The notes: a model not told the origin generated them from the letters alone. Shown: positions 10,377-21,929, numbered from the stretch's first letter. The stretch is DNA of 64,000 bases from Astyanax mexicanus (GCF_023375975.1 NC_064416.1:27311001-27375000); one strand, 5' to 3'. Numbers and translations are program-made.

Positions 10377-10705
10377 TTACCTGTGGATTCTGTTGAAGGA
10401 ACCAGAGAAAAGGACAATGAAAGAGATCACAATAATTAGCCCGTTTTGTTCGATAACTGCCTCACAAGTGTGCACAGTAAGCTCAGCTCTCGGATTGGCC
10501 GTCCGTAGCGATTTTGAATGTGTAATGTACGCAGTTATTGATTCGCAGCGTTTTGATGCCAGTGACTGCCTCGGTATGGATTTCTTTGAATGTATCTTGG
10601 ACGCTGCAGGATATTTTAAATTCCTCGATAAGTGCTTTCCACTCGGCATACAGTATAATCTTTAAACGCTGCTGAAACTCCATAATTCCGGCGTAACCCA
10701 CACAC
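10377..10705. promoter_or_regulatory. Repeat-free block open on both strands, candidate CNE
   Basis: Three overlapping frames of 72 to 90 codons are open on the two strands, which is unusual for AT-rich DNA without repeats. The plus-strand frame (10393-10665) is acidic and hydrophobic, with several Cys and Phe; the minus-strand frame is basic. Neither shows a domain I recognise, and no splice sites flank them convincingly. A strongly constrained noncoding element is more likely than a small gene, but a short exon is not excluded. Confidence 0.3.
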
Positions 10706-10769
10706 TCAGCAGAGAGAGACGCTTTTTATTTATTTATTTGCTCATTTTATTTTCTTTCTGGCCAAGTCA

Positions 10770-11100
10770 ATCAGCTGCTCTGGTCCTCTAGGCTTGAACT
10801 TATTGACATATCCATGTATTGATGCGCTTGAAAGAAGCCTGATATTTGTATGATAATGAATGTTTGAGCTGCACATATAAAGGGTCAGCCATCACCTGAT
10901 ACCCCACTAAGTGTCTCAGCGAGCTCTCTGCTTTTAAAAAAGGCGAGGGGTGATTGTGTTTGTCTGTTGTGTGTTAACCTTACAAGCTCGCGCATTTGCA
11001 TTATTCATACCGGCCTACGTGGCCGCCCTCATCGCCAGTTCGTTTCCTCTGCCTCCATCACAGCAACAACAACAATTTGCATTGATGCAACGAACATTGA
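10770..11100. promoter_or_regulatory. Candidate noncoding regulatory block
   Basis: Repeat-free DNA with a GC-richer core at 10985-11065 containing CGGCCTACGTGGCCGC. A short (GT)n run follows at 11115-11132. Confidence 0.3.
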
Positions 11101-11251
11101 TACAACTTTTACTATGTGTGTGTGTGTGTGTGTTTTACTGTCAGTACATCAGTACTAAGGAGAGTGGGTCAAAGTGGGTCAAATATACTGTAGGTCTACA
11201 AATACGGTGCATGATTGAATCATAAAGGCAGCATTGGCCTTTTTAAACCGA

Positions 11252-11277
11252 GGGTGTAGGGGTAGGGTGGGGTTGGG
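11252..11277 (+). other. G-quadruplex motif
   Basis: Five runs of three or four G are separated by loops of one to four bases (GGGTGTAGGGG, TAGGG, TGGGG, TTGGG). This meets the usual G3+N1-7 pattern on the plus strand. Confidence 0.75.
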
Positions 11278-11279
11278 TG

Positions 11280-12160
11280 GAGATATAAAGAGGGGTCAGA
11301 AAACGGAGCAAGCAGTACGTCTTGAGAAGGAACCATTGCTTCTTTTTGCAGCCTTGTGATTAGTGTTAGAAATAACATCAAACTGGGATTCATTAAAATA
11401 ATTCCGAAATTGTGCTAAACGAGCTGTGTCAGTGAGCTGGCCTCGGGGCATGTCAGTACAACTCCAATCTGCAAGCCAACCTCGCCTCCCACACACACAC
11501 ACACATACACTCCTCGTACACCCATCTGCATGGATCTCAGGAACACATGTGCATCAGGCATCAGACAGAGGTGCCTCAGGTGCCTGGCTGATTGTCAGGA
11601 GAGCCGAAGCATCCTCATAAAGATCAATAAGCGCTCATATTATGGTGCGGATGTTGCTCCGGTCCACTCACTTTAGGCGAAAATGTCAGGCTTGATTAGT
11701 ATTTAGCTTTTAGTGTTTCTTTCATTTGAGGTAAAATAACAACCCTTGAGGAAAGACTTCAATATTGAATTGGCTACTGTGGGCATTTTCACTGCATGAT
11801 TACCACATTCCAAATTCTTTCCTAACCCATTCGAATTTGGAAGCTATTAGTCTACTTACTATGCTTTATACAGTACTATCTGTATCTGTTAAACTATTAA
11901 TGGTTCGAGTTATTAAAATACTCATTGTGGCTGTGATTAATCATATAGCTTTGAATAATTCTGCTTAAAGAAAATGTGGTTGCTTGTTCCCATCAATCAC
12001 TCATACCTGTACAGAGTTGGAAAATAATGGAATACAATAGTGGTAAATGTACAGTTAAGAAAAAAAAACATCATATTTAGACCTTTCATCTGGGCTTTCT
12101 GACTTTTCAGTATAGTAATAGTTCACTAGTGGACCAAAGCACCCAAATTTGGACCAAAAC
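11280..12160. other. Spacer with possible regulatory DNA
   Basis: 11300-11690 is repeat-poor apart from a short CA run at 11491-11507. 11700-12160 is AT-rich. Short frames have no recognisable product. Confidence 0.35.
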
Positions 12161-12168
12161 TCAGGGAG

Positions 12169-12402
12169 TTAGATTCACTCAGAGAGTCTAATTCACCTAG
12201 GAAGTTAGATTCACCCAGGAAGTCAGATTCACTCAGGACTTCAGATTCACTCTGGGAGTCAGATTCACCCAGGGAGTCAGATTTACTAAGAGAGTCAGAT
12301 TCACTCAGGGAGTCAGTTTCACTCTGAGAGTCAGATTCAATTAGAGAGTCAGTTTCACTTAGAGAGTCAGATTCACTCAGGAAGTCAGATTCACTCAGGA
12401 AG
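12169..12402. repeat. Minisatellite, 13 copies of an 18-bp unit
   Basis: Thirteen consecutive units of exactly 18 bp with consensus TCAGATTCACTCAGGGAG run without indels, followed by one degraded unit. Since 18 is a multiple of three, the minus strand stays open and reads as Ser-Asp-Ser/Phe-Leu-Ser-Glu repeats (99 codons, 12126-12425). No gene context supports translation, so I treat the frame as a by-product. Confidence 0.95.
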
Positions 12403-12544
12403 TCAGATTCCTCAACAAACTGCAATCACCATAAGCATACTACCTAAACATCTATTGAGCAAATAAATGGTCTCTACTGACTCTGGCATCTGATGATGTC
12501 TGTGGCTTACATATTTTAGACAGGCAGTTACTGGAGAAGAATCC

Positions 12545-12665
12545 ACTGACATGACAAAAGTCATAAGACAGTAGTTTGTGTAATGATCATGAAGTGGTAC
12601 CTGAAGTGGTTTGGGAATGGACATACCTGTATAAGTTGTGAGGAGTTATCTTGTGATTAAGATCA
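12545..12665 (+). mobile_element. Unclassified interspersed repeat, copy 1
   Basis: The start TGACATGACAAAAGTCAT and the stretch CCTGTATAAGTTGTGAGG match, in reverse orientation, sequence at 35885-36005. Two copies in one window suggest a DNA element, but I cannot name its family. Confidence 0.4.
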
Positions 12666-12669
12666 AACA

Positions 12670-13165
12670 CTGGCCAGCATGCTCATGGAGAGACACCATG
12701 AATTATTGTTCAAACAAAATGAATAGATAGAATGCTAAATAGATGAAACATTCAATTTCCAAATTTGTATGGCATTAATGGATGTAGGACTGCCGAGTTG
12801 TGACGCTGTATTGCGACCAATCATCAAATGTAGCCTCCAGAAGATAAAGCTCCTGAATGAATACATATCGTATATGGGTATCCAGTATACTGCAGCTGTA
12901 AATATAAATGAAAGCTTGCAAACCTTCAGTAATGTGCATTATTAACAGCCCTGAGTGTAATGTTTGTGACAAAGCCACCAATTTTCTGTCATGTTTAAAT
13001 CATCTACTTTTCCCCTATGTTTACAGACCCGTCCCAAATCATTTACTTCCTACACCCTTCAAAGTGTACACTCTGAAGACATCAACAACATACAGTGCTA
13101 TACTAAGTTACCTACAGGGCGCATGATTTTCAACTGGCCATCTTTTCCTCCCACTATTTTCTTAG
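12670..13165. other. Spacer, no gene seen
   Basis: Mixed AT-rich sequence with short frames only; nothing recognisable. Confidence 0.45.
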
Positions 13166-13170
13166 TAGAC

Positions 13171-13242
<72 letters not shown>
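13171..13242. repeat. (AAT)24 microsatellite
   Basis: Uninterrupted AAT triplets over 72 bp, which explain the poly-Asn frame. Confidence 0.98.
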
Positions 13243-13243
<1 letters not shown>

Positions 13244-13619
13244 TAATTATTACTCGACTACTAAAAGTCTTGGCTTTGACTCTGATTTGGACTCAGCTAC
13301 AGTTGTCTTGACAACAACACTAATGTTTACACAGTTACTTTCCTACAAAGCAAGAAAGAAAAGACATGCTTGTAGTCATTATTGTAGCAATTATTTGATT
13401 AATCAGTTGGTTAAAGTTATGGACTTTTAATGAGCAGTTTATTGTGCGTTCAAATTTCCATTAAATATTATTAGACTCACACAGAGCTCAGTGTATGTGG
13501 CAGTAAGGAACGAGAACAACAGTGTTTGATGGTGACAGTATTAGTATTACAATTTATATTAGCATTATTAGGCAATTGCCTGCTTTTTTATGTACACACA
13601 ACTTCAACAGGCATTTGCA

Positions 13620-14365
13620 TAGTAGTTAGTTTGATGTGATTGCGACTTGAAGGACCACCCCAAAGTACAGCTAAAGATGTCGCTCATTTCCCAATTAGTT
13701 TTTTTGGATTTTGGAGTAAAACACTACCTAGCGTGGGAACGCTGTGCAGCTCTTCATTTATTTTTCATATCCTCTTCACCAAGAGATAAAACCGGGAGAA
13801 GCCAGTTGAAATAAATAATCTTGTTTACTCGAAAAGGTTAAATAAGCAGCCAAGCGCTAATCCAGTTTGCATGGTGGAATGTTGAAAGAAAATAGCAATA
13901 TTTCTGATGTGAGTTCCCACAGCCGAAGGACAGTGCGGCAGACATTTATTTTTGCACAACTGGGGAAGGTCACTCCTTGTGATATTCTTATTTATTAATT
14001 TAATGCTGCAATAAATTTGTTTCTCTGCTTGCCTCGTTCGACTTGGGAGGTGAAAATATGATCCACGACAGGATAGGAAAGGCATTTTTTTAGGTTAGCA
14101 ATTCTATTTTCTTAACCTTGAGATGGACAGCTTGGATAGTTCAGCTTTTGGACGCGCTCCAACGCGCATGCATGCTATTACACAAAACAAACTTTGAAGT
14201 CATCCTTTCCTTTAATAAAACTGTAGTGAATTTACAACCTAGCCACAACCAAGCTTTTGTATTTAGGTTTATAGATGAGATTTTCTGGTGGCTTACAGGC
14301 GGTTGCGCGCCGTTATGTCCACCAGGATGTCCACCGCACTAAGTGTTTCAGGTTTTGATATGAGT
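13620..14365. promoter_or_regulatory. Candidate conserved noncoding region
   Basis: Largely repeat-free DNA with several short GC-rich cores: 13835-13950, 14020-14085, and 14135-14170 with GGACGCGCTCC and a CGCATGCATGC palindrome. An 86-codon minus-strand frame here shows no domain. Confidence 0.35.
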
Positions 14366-15110
14366 ACTAGAAGCCGGGAGGTGAAACATCCCCCTGATTC
14401 CAGCATTACCGGGTGAAATAAACTGCTATTGGCGAATTCTCACCCCTGTTTGTGTGTGCGCGTGCTGAAGCTACGGAGTGCAGATGCTCGAGAGGGCCAA
14501 AACCAAATGCAAAGTCGCGCCATCAAACGGATTCAAAGGCCCGAGTGAAGTTGAGGCGACATGAAACGGCTTTTGACGCAGCACTTTCAAGGTGCCGATA
14601 AGGCCCTTCTGCCGTCCGTCAAATGTATTCAAACCTAAGCATCCTCGCTTTCTTCCACCAGAGAGCGACCAGAGCCAGGCGGAAATGAGTATGAAATGAC
14701 CTTTTTGTGTGCCTGCGAATGTGTGCATAGGTTTGAAGATGAGACAAGGTGCTTCCCTAATCCCCAGCTTCTTTTTCTCTCTCTTTTTTTTTTCCTCCCC
14801 TTTTTTTGCGATTGCTGTTGCAAATGTCTCCGGCTGGGCTAATCTTCCCCCCTTCTCTCATGCCTCGTGACATTTCCAGAAAATTAGCCTTTCAAGTGAC
14901 CTAAGTGGCTCTCTGTGCATTTAGAGATAGATAGATCTCCTTGTTTGTTTATTCAAGCTGCTCCTGGACAGCCCGGCTGCCATTATAAGAAAGCCCTCTA
15001 TGGATTCAGGTAGAGGCCACCCACTTTCTCCTCCATATACCACAGAGAAAGAAGCCCCTGCACCCAGGCAGGCAAACTAATATATTGGCGGTTTTAGATT
15101 AGATTTCTTT
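14366..15110. promoter_or_regulatory. Candidate conserved noncoding region
   Basis: Repeat-free block with CpGs concentrated at 14450-14640, interrupted by a T-rich run at 14768-14810. Another mixed-composition core lies at 14825-15080. No exon is recognised in the short frames. Confidence 0.35.
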
Positions 15111-15470
15111 GGGGCAGTTGAATGGTGCTGTTGAATTTGTTTGTTGTTTCGTTTGGTACACAGTCATTCATTGCTGTTCATTGCTCAGATGCAGAATAGT
15201 GCAGTAATAACTCTGTTATAATCATGTGTTAATTTAGTGTTATCTGTCTCGTCTCATGAAAAAGAAAGACAACTCAAAAGACAACCTATCTAAGGTCCTT
15301 AAAACAAAACTAGCTGTAGTCGTTGGACTGATTAATCATTAATGCTGTTTTAAAGTAACTGCTTCATTGTGTTGATAATGTGTTTTTTTAGGCAGATCAA
15401 GATTAAACTTCATTACAAAGTGTATTTGTTTTTATTTGGAAGTCCCTCTCTCACACACACACAGAAAAAA
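15111..15470. other. AT-rich spacer
   Basis: No gene or repeat family recognised apart from a short CA run at 15453-15463. Confidence 0.45.
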
Positions 15471-15474
15471 ACAG

Positions 15475-16583
15475 TTGTGTGACAAAATTAGGACATTCCA
15501 TGAAATATATATATATATATAATTTTATATATATAAAAAAATATATATTGATTTTAATTTATTTTATTACCGCTATTGGAGATAGAAGTTATATAACTAA
15601 CTACATCTAACTGAAGAAATGACTTTTAGAAATAATTTGTAAGATGTATTTAATGATTAGAACATCACTAGAGAGGATGTTGGAGGACCCTGTCTTACTT
15701 AAAGCATAGAAATTAGATTAGTTTGCACTTGGTTTGCCCTGTTAAAGTAAAAGTATCACCATGGCAAGATCCAAACAGTTCTTTGATGCTTTCAAAACGA
15801 AGGCAGTAGCAGGATAAATTATATTGGGGAAGGATTTAAAAAAGTTCTCTAAAGAATTAGACATCAGGCATTTTACTGTTCGCTAAATTGTTTATAAGTA
15901 GAACCACTGCCAACAGGGCCAGGTCAGGCCGTGAGTAGAAAAAAAGGGCAAAATAAATCATAAAATTCTGAATAGGATAAAGCTTTGAACCATTCAGTGG
16001 GAATAGATTGAAAACATCATAGTCCACATCATTTTGGAGCAAATATGGCATACAAAATGTAGAGAACAAATGTCAGATTCAACAGAGACACAATGTTTAA
16101 CCAGCATGCCACCATCAAACTGCCATAAACCGTCAATGAGTAATCCAGCTCAGAAACATATACATGTCTGAGCATGTATGACAACGTGAGCACAGATTCT
16201 GTGAAATGGTAGAGGGAGTCAATCGGAATTAAACTGGGGTGCCAACAAAAAGAGAGAGAGATGGTCCATCACAAAAAAGAAATACATAGCCTTACTTAGC
16301 AGGTTCAATTGAAGTCAATGTAAAAAGAGTTTATTTCAGGAAATGTTGGATCATTTCTATTGGTCCATTCATCAATAAATTTGGACACAGTGTAACAGAC
16401 AGTTTATGTGTTTAAATTCCTTTATGTCTTAAACAAAAAAAAAAAAATACAAAAATGTAGAGTCTTGTTTTTCATTAGACAGCAACAATATTCTGGTTTG
16501 TTTACAATGTAAAAAGGTATAAAAATAAAGAAAGCTCATGAAAAGAGATGTGTCCTGACTTTTGACTGGTATTATATATTCTT
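15475..16583 (+). mobile_element. Decayed Tc1/mariner element
   Basis: The left end GTGTGACAAAATTAGGACA (15476) and the right end GTGTCCTGACTTTTGACTGG (about 16551-16570) look like diverged Tc1 inverted termini. An (AT)n patch at 15507-15546 has grown near the left end. A transposase remnant starts at 15761. A second terminus-like TTTGGACACAGTGTAA near 16381 suggests two overlapping or nested copies, so the outer bounds are approximate. Confidence 0.55.
15761..16080 (+). pseudogene. Tc1-family transposase remnant, N-terminal
   Basis: The ATG at 15761 opens with Met-Ala-Arg-Ser-Lys-Gln, as many Tc1-like transposases do, and continues for 18 codons into the first helix region of the paired-like DNA-binding domain before a stop. 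Downstream sequence keeps scattered similarity but is cut by several stops. It is clearly nonfunctional. The family assignment is from memory of the conserved N-terminus. Confidence 0.6.
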
Positions 16584-16599
16584 TTCACACTTGCTCAAT

Positions 16600-17150
16600 G
16601 GGAAGTATTGGTGTAATCTTTGTATTAAAATTGCACAATCAAGGAAAAAAAGAATAATAAAAAATCCAGATCTACAGTAACATGGACTGGTCTGAAACAG
16701 GCAGTTATTAATAGAACACGAACGAGTGTCCAAAGAAAGACATCAATCTAAACCAAACCAACAGATGACACCAGCAGACATCTTTGTCTTGGAACATTAT
16801 TTTATACATCCCAGACACTTATCAACACAGAGCTGGGGGTGGGGGGCTTAGCGGCACATGGAAATGGGTTTGGATAGAAAATTAAGTTCAAAGGTCACAC
16901 GGCCCGGTCTGAAGGGTAACAGCAGATGAAATGTGGCTATTTGTTTTAAGCCAAGACTGATTTCATCTGGGCTGGAAAAGGTCAATGTGACATGAAAAAG
17001 GGATTCGTGTCCACTGGAGCAGGCACTGCTGCTTAGCTCTCCAGGCGCCTGTGTTTACTTGCGTATTTACACACTGGCTTACTAACCGCATCATTATTCA
17101 CTCCATAACAGCTTCTTCTTCTTCGGCGAGTTACAACCGCTAGAGTAAAC
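16600..17150. other. Spacer with possible regulatory core
   Basis: 16780-17130 is repeat-poor and contains a G-rich run (16837-16848). No exon recognised. Confidence 0.3.
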
Positions 17151-17345
17151 AGTGTTTTTTTGTTTTGTTTTGTTTAGATTTGTTTTTTTAATTCCTTTAT
17201 TTCTCTTTCTTTCTTTTTTTTTTAAAGAAAGCATATGCTCTAGTATTACTGACTACCTGACTGATGGATCATTGTTTGTGTTGCTCAGATTTTGTTTTTT
17301 CTTCATTTATTTTCTTTTTTTTTCTGTAGATAATGGAAATTAGGA
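17151..17345. repeat. T-rich low-complexity tract
   Basis: Poly-T and TTTC runs dominate. The Phe-rich 63-codon plus-strand frame is a consequence. Confidence 0.7.
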
Positions 17346-17569
17346 GGACAATAAAACTGTATTGCGACAACCACAGAAAACCACGCAGACAATTTAGACC
17401 GCCGTAAACGACCACAGCGGTATTCAATCTCAAACTCCAGTGCTCTTCCATGTGATATTCAGCTATTATTGCTGGCAAACACTATTTAAAATGAAAATGG
17501 TATTAGAGTCAGGCCCTAAGCACAGGTTTAGTTTACCCAAGGAAATGTATGTACCTTCTGCTCTTAGCT

Positions 17570-17820
17570 GGAGTCACACAAAGGGAAAAATAAATAAGGT
17601 TTAGAAAGGATCCCGCGCTACGGCCCAGCCTTTAGGGGACTGGGAGTGAGGAGAGGACACTGCGGTCAGAGCAACTTGATTTGTATCTGAGGTCCTCTGG
17701 GAAGGGGAACACACCAGGCCAATGCAAGAGAGCTGCCCTTTAGCTAGTCCTGCCGCACCCCAACAATAAGCCGGCTGACTGCTGGATTTGTGAGAGCCGT
17801 GTTCGGCCCTCAGCTACTAG
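17570..17820. promoter_or_regulatory. Candidate noncoding regulatory block
   Basis: GC-moderate and repeat-free up to the GT tract. It includes ATCCCGCGCTACGGCCC near 17609. Confidence 0.3.
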
Positions 17821-17838
17821 ATTGTGTGGGTGTGGGCT

Positions 17839-17844
<6 letters not shown>

Positions 17845-17877
<33 letters not shown>
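17845..17877. repeat. (GT)n microsatellite
   Basis: Pure GT dinucleotides over about 33 bp. Confidence 0.95.
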
Positions 17878-17880
<3 letters not shown>

Positions 17881-18042
17881 TGGGGGTGTTGGGGTGTGCA
17901 CCCCACTGTGCCTATAAATCAGATAAAATATACAGTAAACTGCATCCAGACAGGATGCTTCTCCCTAATTAATTAATTCACTGTAATTATTCTATCATGC
18001 CAACAAGAATGAAATATGTTTAATGATAATAATGATATCACT

Positions 18043-18254
18043 GTAGTCAAGTCAAGTCAAGCAGTTTTATTGTCTATACTGCATGTGTACAGGACATACA
18101 GACAATTGAAATTACGTTACTCTCCTTCACAAAAATTACAGCAAGTACAGAAAATAGATATATAATATATCTATAATAAGATTACAATACAACAAGGACA
18201 CAGTAGACATCTGTGAGACAGAAGACAATAGTGCAATAGTGATGGGGTATGAAA

Positions 18255-18287
<33 letters not shown>

Positions 18288-18376
18288 GAATGGGAGACAC
18301 TATATGTACAATACACAAATAGACATACGTAGACAGAAGACAATAGTGCAATAGTGATGGGGGGGGGTGAAAATAA
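18043..18376 (-). mobile_element. 3' end of a non-LTR retrotransposon (LINE)
   Basis: Read on the minus strand, the segment ends in a short (TTGAC)n tail, as fish L2/CR1-type LINEs often do (GTCAA repeats at 18047-18060 on the plus strand). The interior has GTGCAATAGT-type 3' UTR sequence. It also contains an internal duplication: a 32-bp stretch at 18216-18247 recurs at 18331-18362, 115 bp apart, with an (AT)n run between. No reverse-transcriptase coding sequence is left. Confidence 0.55.
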
Positions 18377-18381
18377 TATTT

Positions 18382-18701
18382 GAGAAATGGCAGACCTCAA
18401 ATAATGCAAAGAAAACAAGTTCATATTCATAAAGTTTTAAAAGTTCAGAAATCAATATTTGGTGGAATAACCTTGGTTTTTGATCACAGTTTTCATGCAT
18501 CTTGGCATGTTTACTTCCACCAGTCTTACACACTGCTTTTGAATAACTTTATGCCACTCCTGGTGCAAGAATCCAAGCAGTTCAGATTGGTTTGGTGGCT
18601 TGTGATCATCATCTTTCTCTTGATTATATTCCAGAGGTTTTAAATTTGGTAAAATCAAAGAAACTCTCTTTGAACATCTCTTTTTGTTTTACAGAACTGT
18701 A
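18382..18701 (-). mobile_element. Tc1-derived element, family A copy 2 (truncated)
   Basis: It matches the right half of the family-A copy at 49165-49648, from GAGAAATGGC through the right terminus ending ACAGAACTGTA. The left terminal repeat is missing; the copy abuts LINE-like sequence at about 18381. Confidence 0.8.
18452..18658 (-). pseudogene. Tc1 transposase C-terminal fragment
   Basis: A 68-codon frame carries the characteristic end of a Tc1-like transposase: DHKPPNQSELL, then FLHQEWHKV, and the C-terminus VIKNQGYSTKY. In intact relatives this region follows the last catalytic glutamate. The upstream catalytic domain is absent, so the fragment is inactive. Confidence 0.85.
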
Positions 18702-18709
18702 GATATCAT

Positions 18710-19060
18710 ATTATGAAGTACAAGTATGTCTCTTCATAAATACATTTTTATAATGCAATTTCTAAGCATTTACAATGTTCTTATAAACAGATATTTTGAG
18801 GTATTATGAAGCCTTGTTGTATTTTACAATATGTTAGGTCTGTCATTGTTACATGTACAGTACAAGCATATACAAGCATATGCCAGTCCTTACAAGGTAT
18901 TATGGATACCATATACTGCGGTAAATTAAATTAAATACATTCATAGTGTATTATAAACACAGGACTCAAAGGAAAGGATTTCCAGATTTTTTTTCTTGCA
19001 TCACTGAAAAAAAAAAATGGAAAAAAAATATATACATTGTACACAAGTCCTGTATATTGA
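18710..19060. other. AT-rich spacer
   Basis: AT-rich, with A/T tracts near 18985-19030. No gene recognised. Confidence 0.45.
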
Positions 19061-19069
19061 AGAGGAGCG

Positions 19070-19610
19070 AACTCTACAGATAAGGGGGATGAAAGTTCGG
19101 GGAAAGTTATGAAGCTGTAGCAGCAGTAACAGAACTAGGCCAGGCTGGAGGAAGAGTGATTTGGCGCATTAGACTCCTGGTGGGCCTGTCCTGTCTGAAA
19201 TATGCAGCTCCACACTCCACCCTTCCCCGGACCAGGCACACATTAGCAAGTACAGTAATCAAAGACTGTTTAGCATGTTATGGACAATCCCCCTTTCCCT
19301 AGCAACAACCCTCCTCAACACACACCCACACACACACACTCACACACACACACACACGCAAACGTAGCCGCTCTAACCTGACGGCGATAAATTTATTGGA
19401 CACCCATGTTGTGAAACAGGGGGAGTAATTAACAGCACAGACAGCCAACTTGGTGCAATCACCTTGCAGAGCTCAGGTGTCTGAGTATGTGGTCCCTTTC
19501 AGTTTAATTAAAAGAACACCCCGAGAACGCTTTCTCCAAAAGGAACAAAGAAAGGTCAGCATTTTCACGTCCAAATATACAAACGTCCACCCGCTGTGAT
19601 CAAAACTCAT
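19070..19610. promoter_or_regulatory. Candidate noncoding regulatory block around a (CA)n run
   Basis: 19075-19315 and 19365-19600 are repeat-poor, GC-moderate DNA separated by a (CA)n microsatellite at 19320-19357. No exon seen. Confidence 0.3.
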
Positions 19611-19689
19611 TTAGAGTGCATTTACTTCAAACACACAAACAGCAAAGGAGAGGAGAAAACAGACTATGCAGGAAAGCTGTGCTTCTCAT

Positions 19690-20330
19690 CTGTGCTGAGA
19701 TGATCCATCAGACTACCACCACCATGTTTGACTTTCAGTACAATGCTCTATTTTTGAAATTATGTGTTAGTTTTACAGCAGATGTAACAGGACACACACC
19801 TTCCAAAATGTTCCACTTTTGTCTTGTCAGTTCACAGAATATTTTCCAAATGTCCTGGGGATCGTCAAGACGTTTTTTTTTTTTTTTTTTTTTTTGACAA
19901 ATGTGAGATGGGTCTTTGTGCTCTTTTTGGTCAGCAGTGTTTTTTCCTTGGTCTCTTTCTTATTATTGAATAATTAACACTGACCATAAAGCCAAAAATG
20001 AGACCTCCAGTAGTTTAAATGTTGTTCTGGGTTCTTTTGCGACCTCCTTGATGAGTTGTCCCTGCCCTTTTGGAGTAATTTTGGTAGGCCGGTCACTCCT
20101 GTGAATGTACATCAGTGTTCCGTGTTTTCTTTATTTGTGATTAATAGCTCTCACTGTGTTTCACTGGAATCCCAAATACTTAGAAATAACTGTCTTTGTG
20201 ACCATAATAGATGTCATAAACTATTTTTTTTTATTACTTTTTTCAGATCTGGGATAATATTTTGTTTTATAAAATATGTTATCCTGCTTCATGTTTTCAG
20301 ACAGCTTCTATTTAGGATGAACTTTTAAAA
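19690..20330 (-). pseudogene. Tc1-like transposase pseudogene
   Basis: On the minus strand the sequence runs from an N-terminal helix-turn-helix region (about 20320-20050, with the Gly-Arg-Pro-type linker near 20090) to the catalytic core. The conserved Lys-His-Gly-Gly-Gly-Ser block is encoded near 19711-19731. Translation is broken by stops and frameshifts and by a 23-base T run (19873-19895). Intact relatives are about 340 residues; the C-terminal third is missing. The same family reappears at 31115-31580. Confidence 0.75.
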
Positions 20331-20339
20331 AAATGTGAA

Positions 20340-20740
20340 TAGTCTGCAATTAGGCAGTTGTGCAACTCATCATTAATATATTTGTTTTTAAATCTTGACA
20401 TTCACTTATTAAATTGGACGATTTGTGAAAAGGGCAGTAAGGTGAGGTTTAGGATTACAGGAAATGAAAGTGAATATAATAAACTTAATACATGTTCAGT
20501 TGAATGTAAGATAAATATTACCCATAAATACATACTCTCCTTATATCACATTATTTATCTTATGATCTTGGCATTTTTTTTATGCAAACCAATATTTAGA
20601 GATTTAGAGACATTTGGTTGGTTAATAAATAAAAATTAAAATCAAATTAAAACAAATAAAGTTAAAACAAAGTTTGACAAATTCTTCTTTTTTATACAAA
20701 AAAGTTAGACTTTGATGCTCAAAAAAAAAAGTTACACTGT
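20340..20740. other. AT-rich spacer
   Basis: Low-GC sequence with A tracts at 20621-20735; nothing recognised. Confidence 0.45.
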
Positions 20741-20744
20741 ACGT

Positions 20745-21120
20745 CCATCACACACAGGCCCGCTTCTTTGAGCCAAAAGAACACGGAGCGAAAAGCGAGT
20801 GACCGGACAGAGCCTGCGCTTTAACAATGTTCATAAACCGCAGAGAATTTAGAGGTGATGTCCCCGCACATCATATTCCCTTACCTTAGTCTTTGAACAA
20901 GGTCACCGCAATCCCAATATAACAGCCGCAGAGGTAATCAGAGAGTGTTGATGAAGAAGGCCACAATAATGATATTTTATGTTACTCTTTGCTTTAGCGT
21001 TCGAGTCATTAGCTTCATGTTGACATCATTCCATCAGGACCTATTGAAGGCCGGCTGGAAAATCAATAGGAATAAGATTAGCTGGTTCAGATGAGGTTAG
21101 GGGGTTAGTGGACAATGTGC
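20745..21120. promoter_or_regulatory. Candidate conserved noncoding element
   Basis: About 370 bp of repeat-free, GC-moderate sequence that starts and stops abruptly against AT-rich and C-tract DNA. It includes GAGCGAAAAGCGAGTGACCG near 20786. It is a candidate enhancer by texture. Confidence 0.4.
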
Positions 21121-21506
21121 AAGGTTCACGGAGCAACACCTTATGTTTTTTTTCTCCCCCCCCCTCTGCTATGAACACAAGGGGAGAAAGACAGAACATT
21201 GTAAACAATGATGAGTGGTTGTTGTACATGGTGGATTACACCAGGGAGGGGGACATACAGAGATATGGCTGCTAATGTTACAGTGTGACCGATGTAATGC
21301 TGATCGTATATTATAACCCCTATAGCTGATCATATAGAGATAGGTAGGGATAGAGGTATTATTTCAATCAGATCTATTTGTTTCTGGACCACTGAGATCT
21401 CAGTAGTTTGATCATTATGTATGAATGTTGAATTTAGGAAGATTAAAATTGGGGGCTCTGATTGGAGGCTATTGTTACTGAACAACAAATGCAATCCTGG
21501 ATGAGC

Positions 21507-21652
<146 letters not shown>

Positions 21653-21773
21653 TGCTTTGTTCACATCTACTGATCATTAGTTAAAAATATATATAAATTA
21701 ATGAAAGTTATTATAAAGTGTTACCTACATTCACATATAAACAAATCCGCCTCAAATTCACGTGCACTGTATA

Positions 21774-21902
21774 TATACACACACACACACACATAAACAC
21801 AAGTGCACACATATACACACGCTCATATAGACCCATCCCCCAACATACACATAACACAGAACACAACCCCCGAACCCCCATCAAACACCCCCCCCCCCCC
21901 CT
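21774..21902. repeat. (AC)n-rich tract ending in C14
   Basis: AC-rich low-complexity DNA. A 14-base C run lies at about 21888-21901. Confidence 0.9.
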
Positions 21903-21929
21903 ACAAGCACACGCTGGATAAAGTAATCG

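Noticed and set aside
12169..12402. CRISPR-like regular repeats
   Set aside because: Units are contiguous 18-mers without spacers, in a vertebrate genome; it is a minisatellite.
19690..20330. Possible functional transposase gene
   Set aside because: Stops, frameshifts and a poly-T expansion interrupt it, and the C-terminal third is absent.
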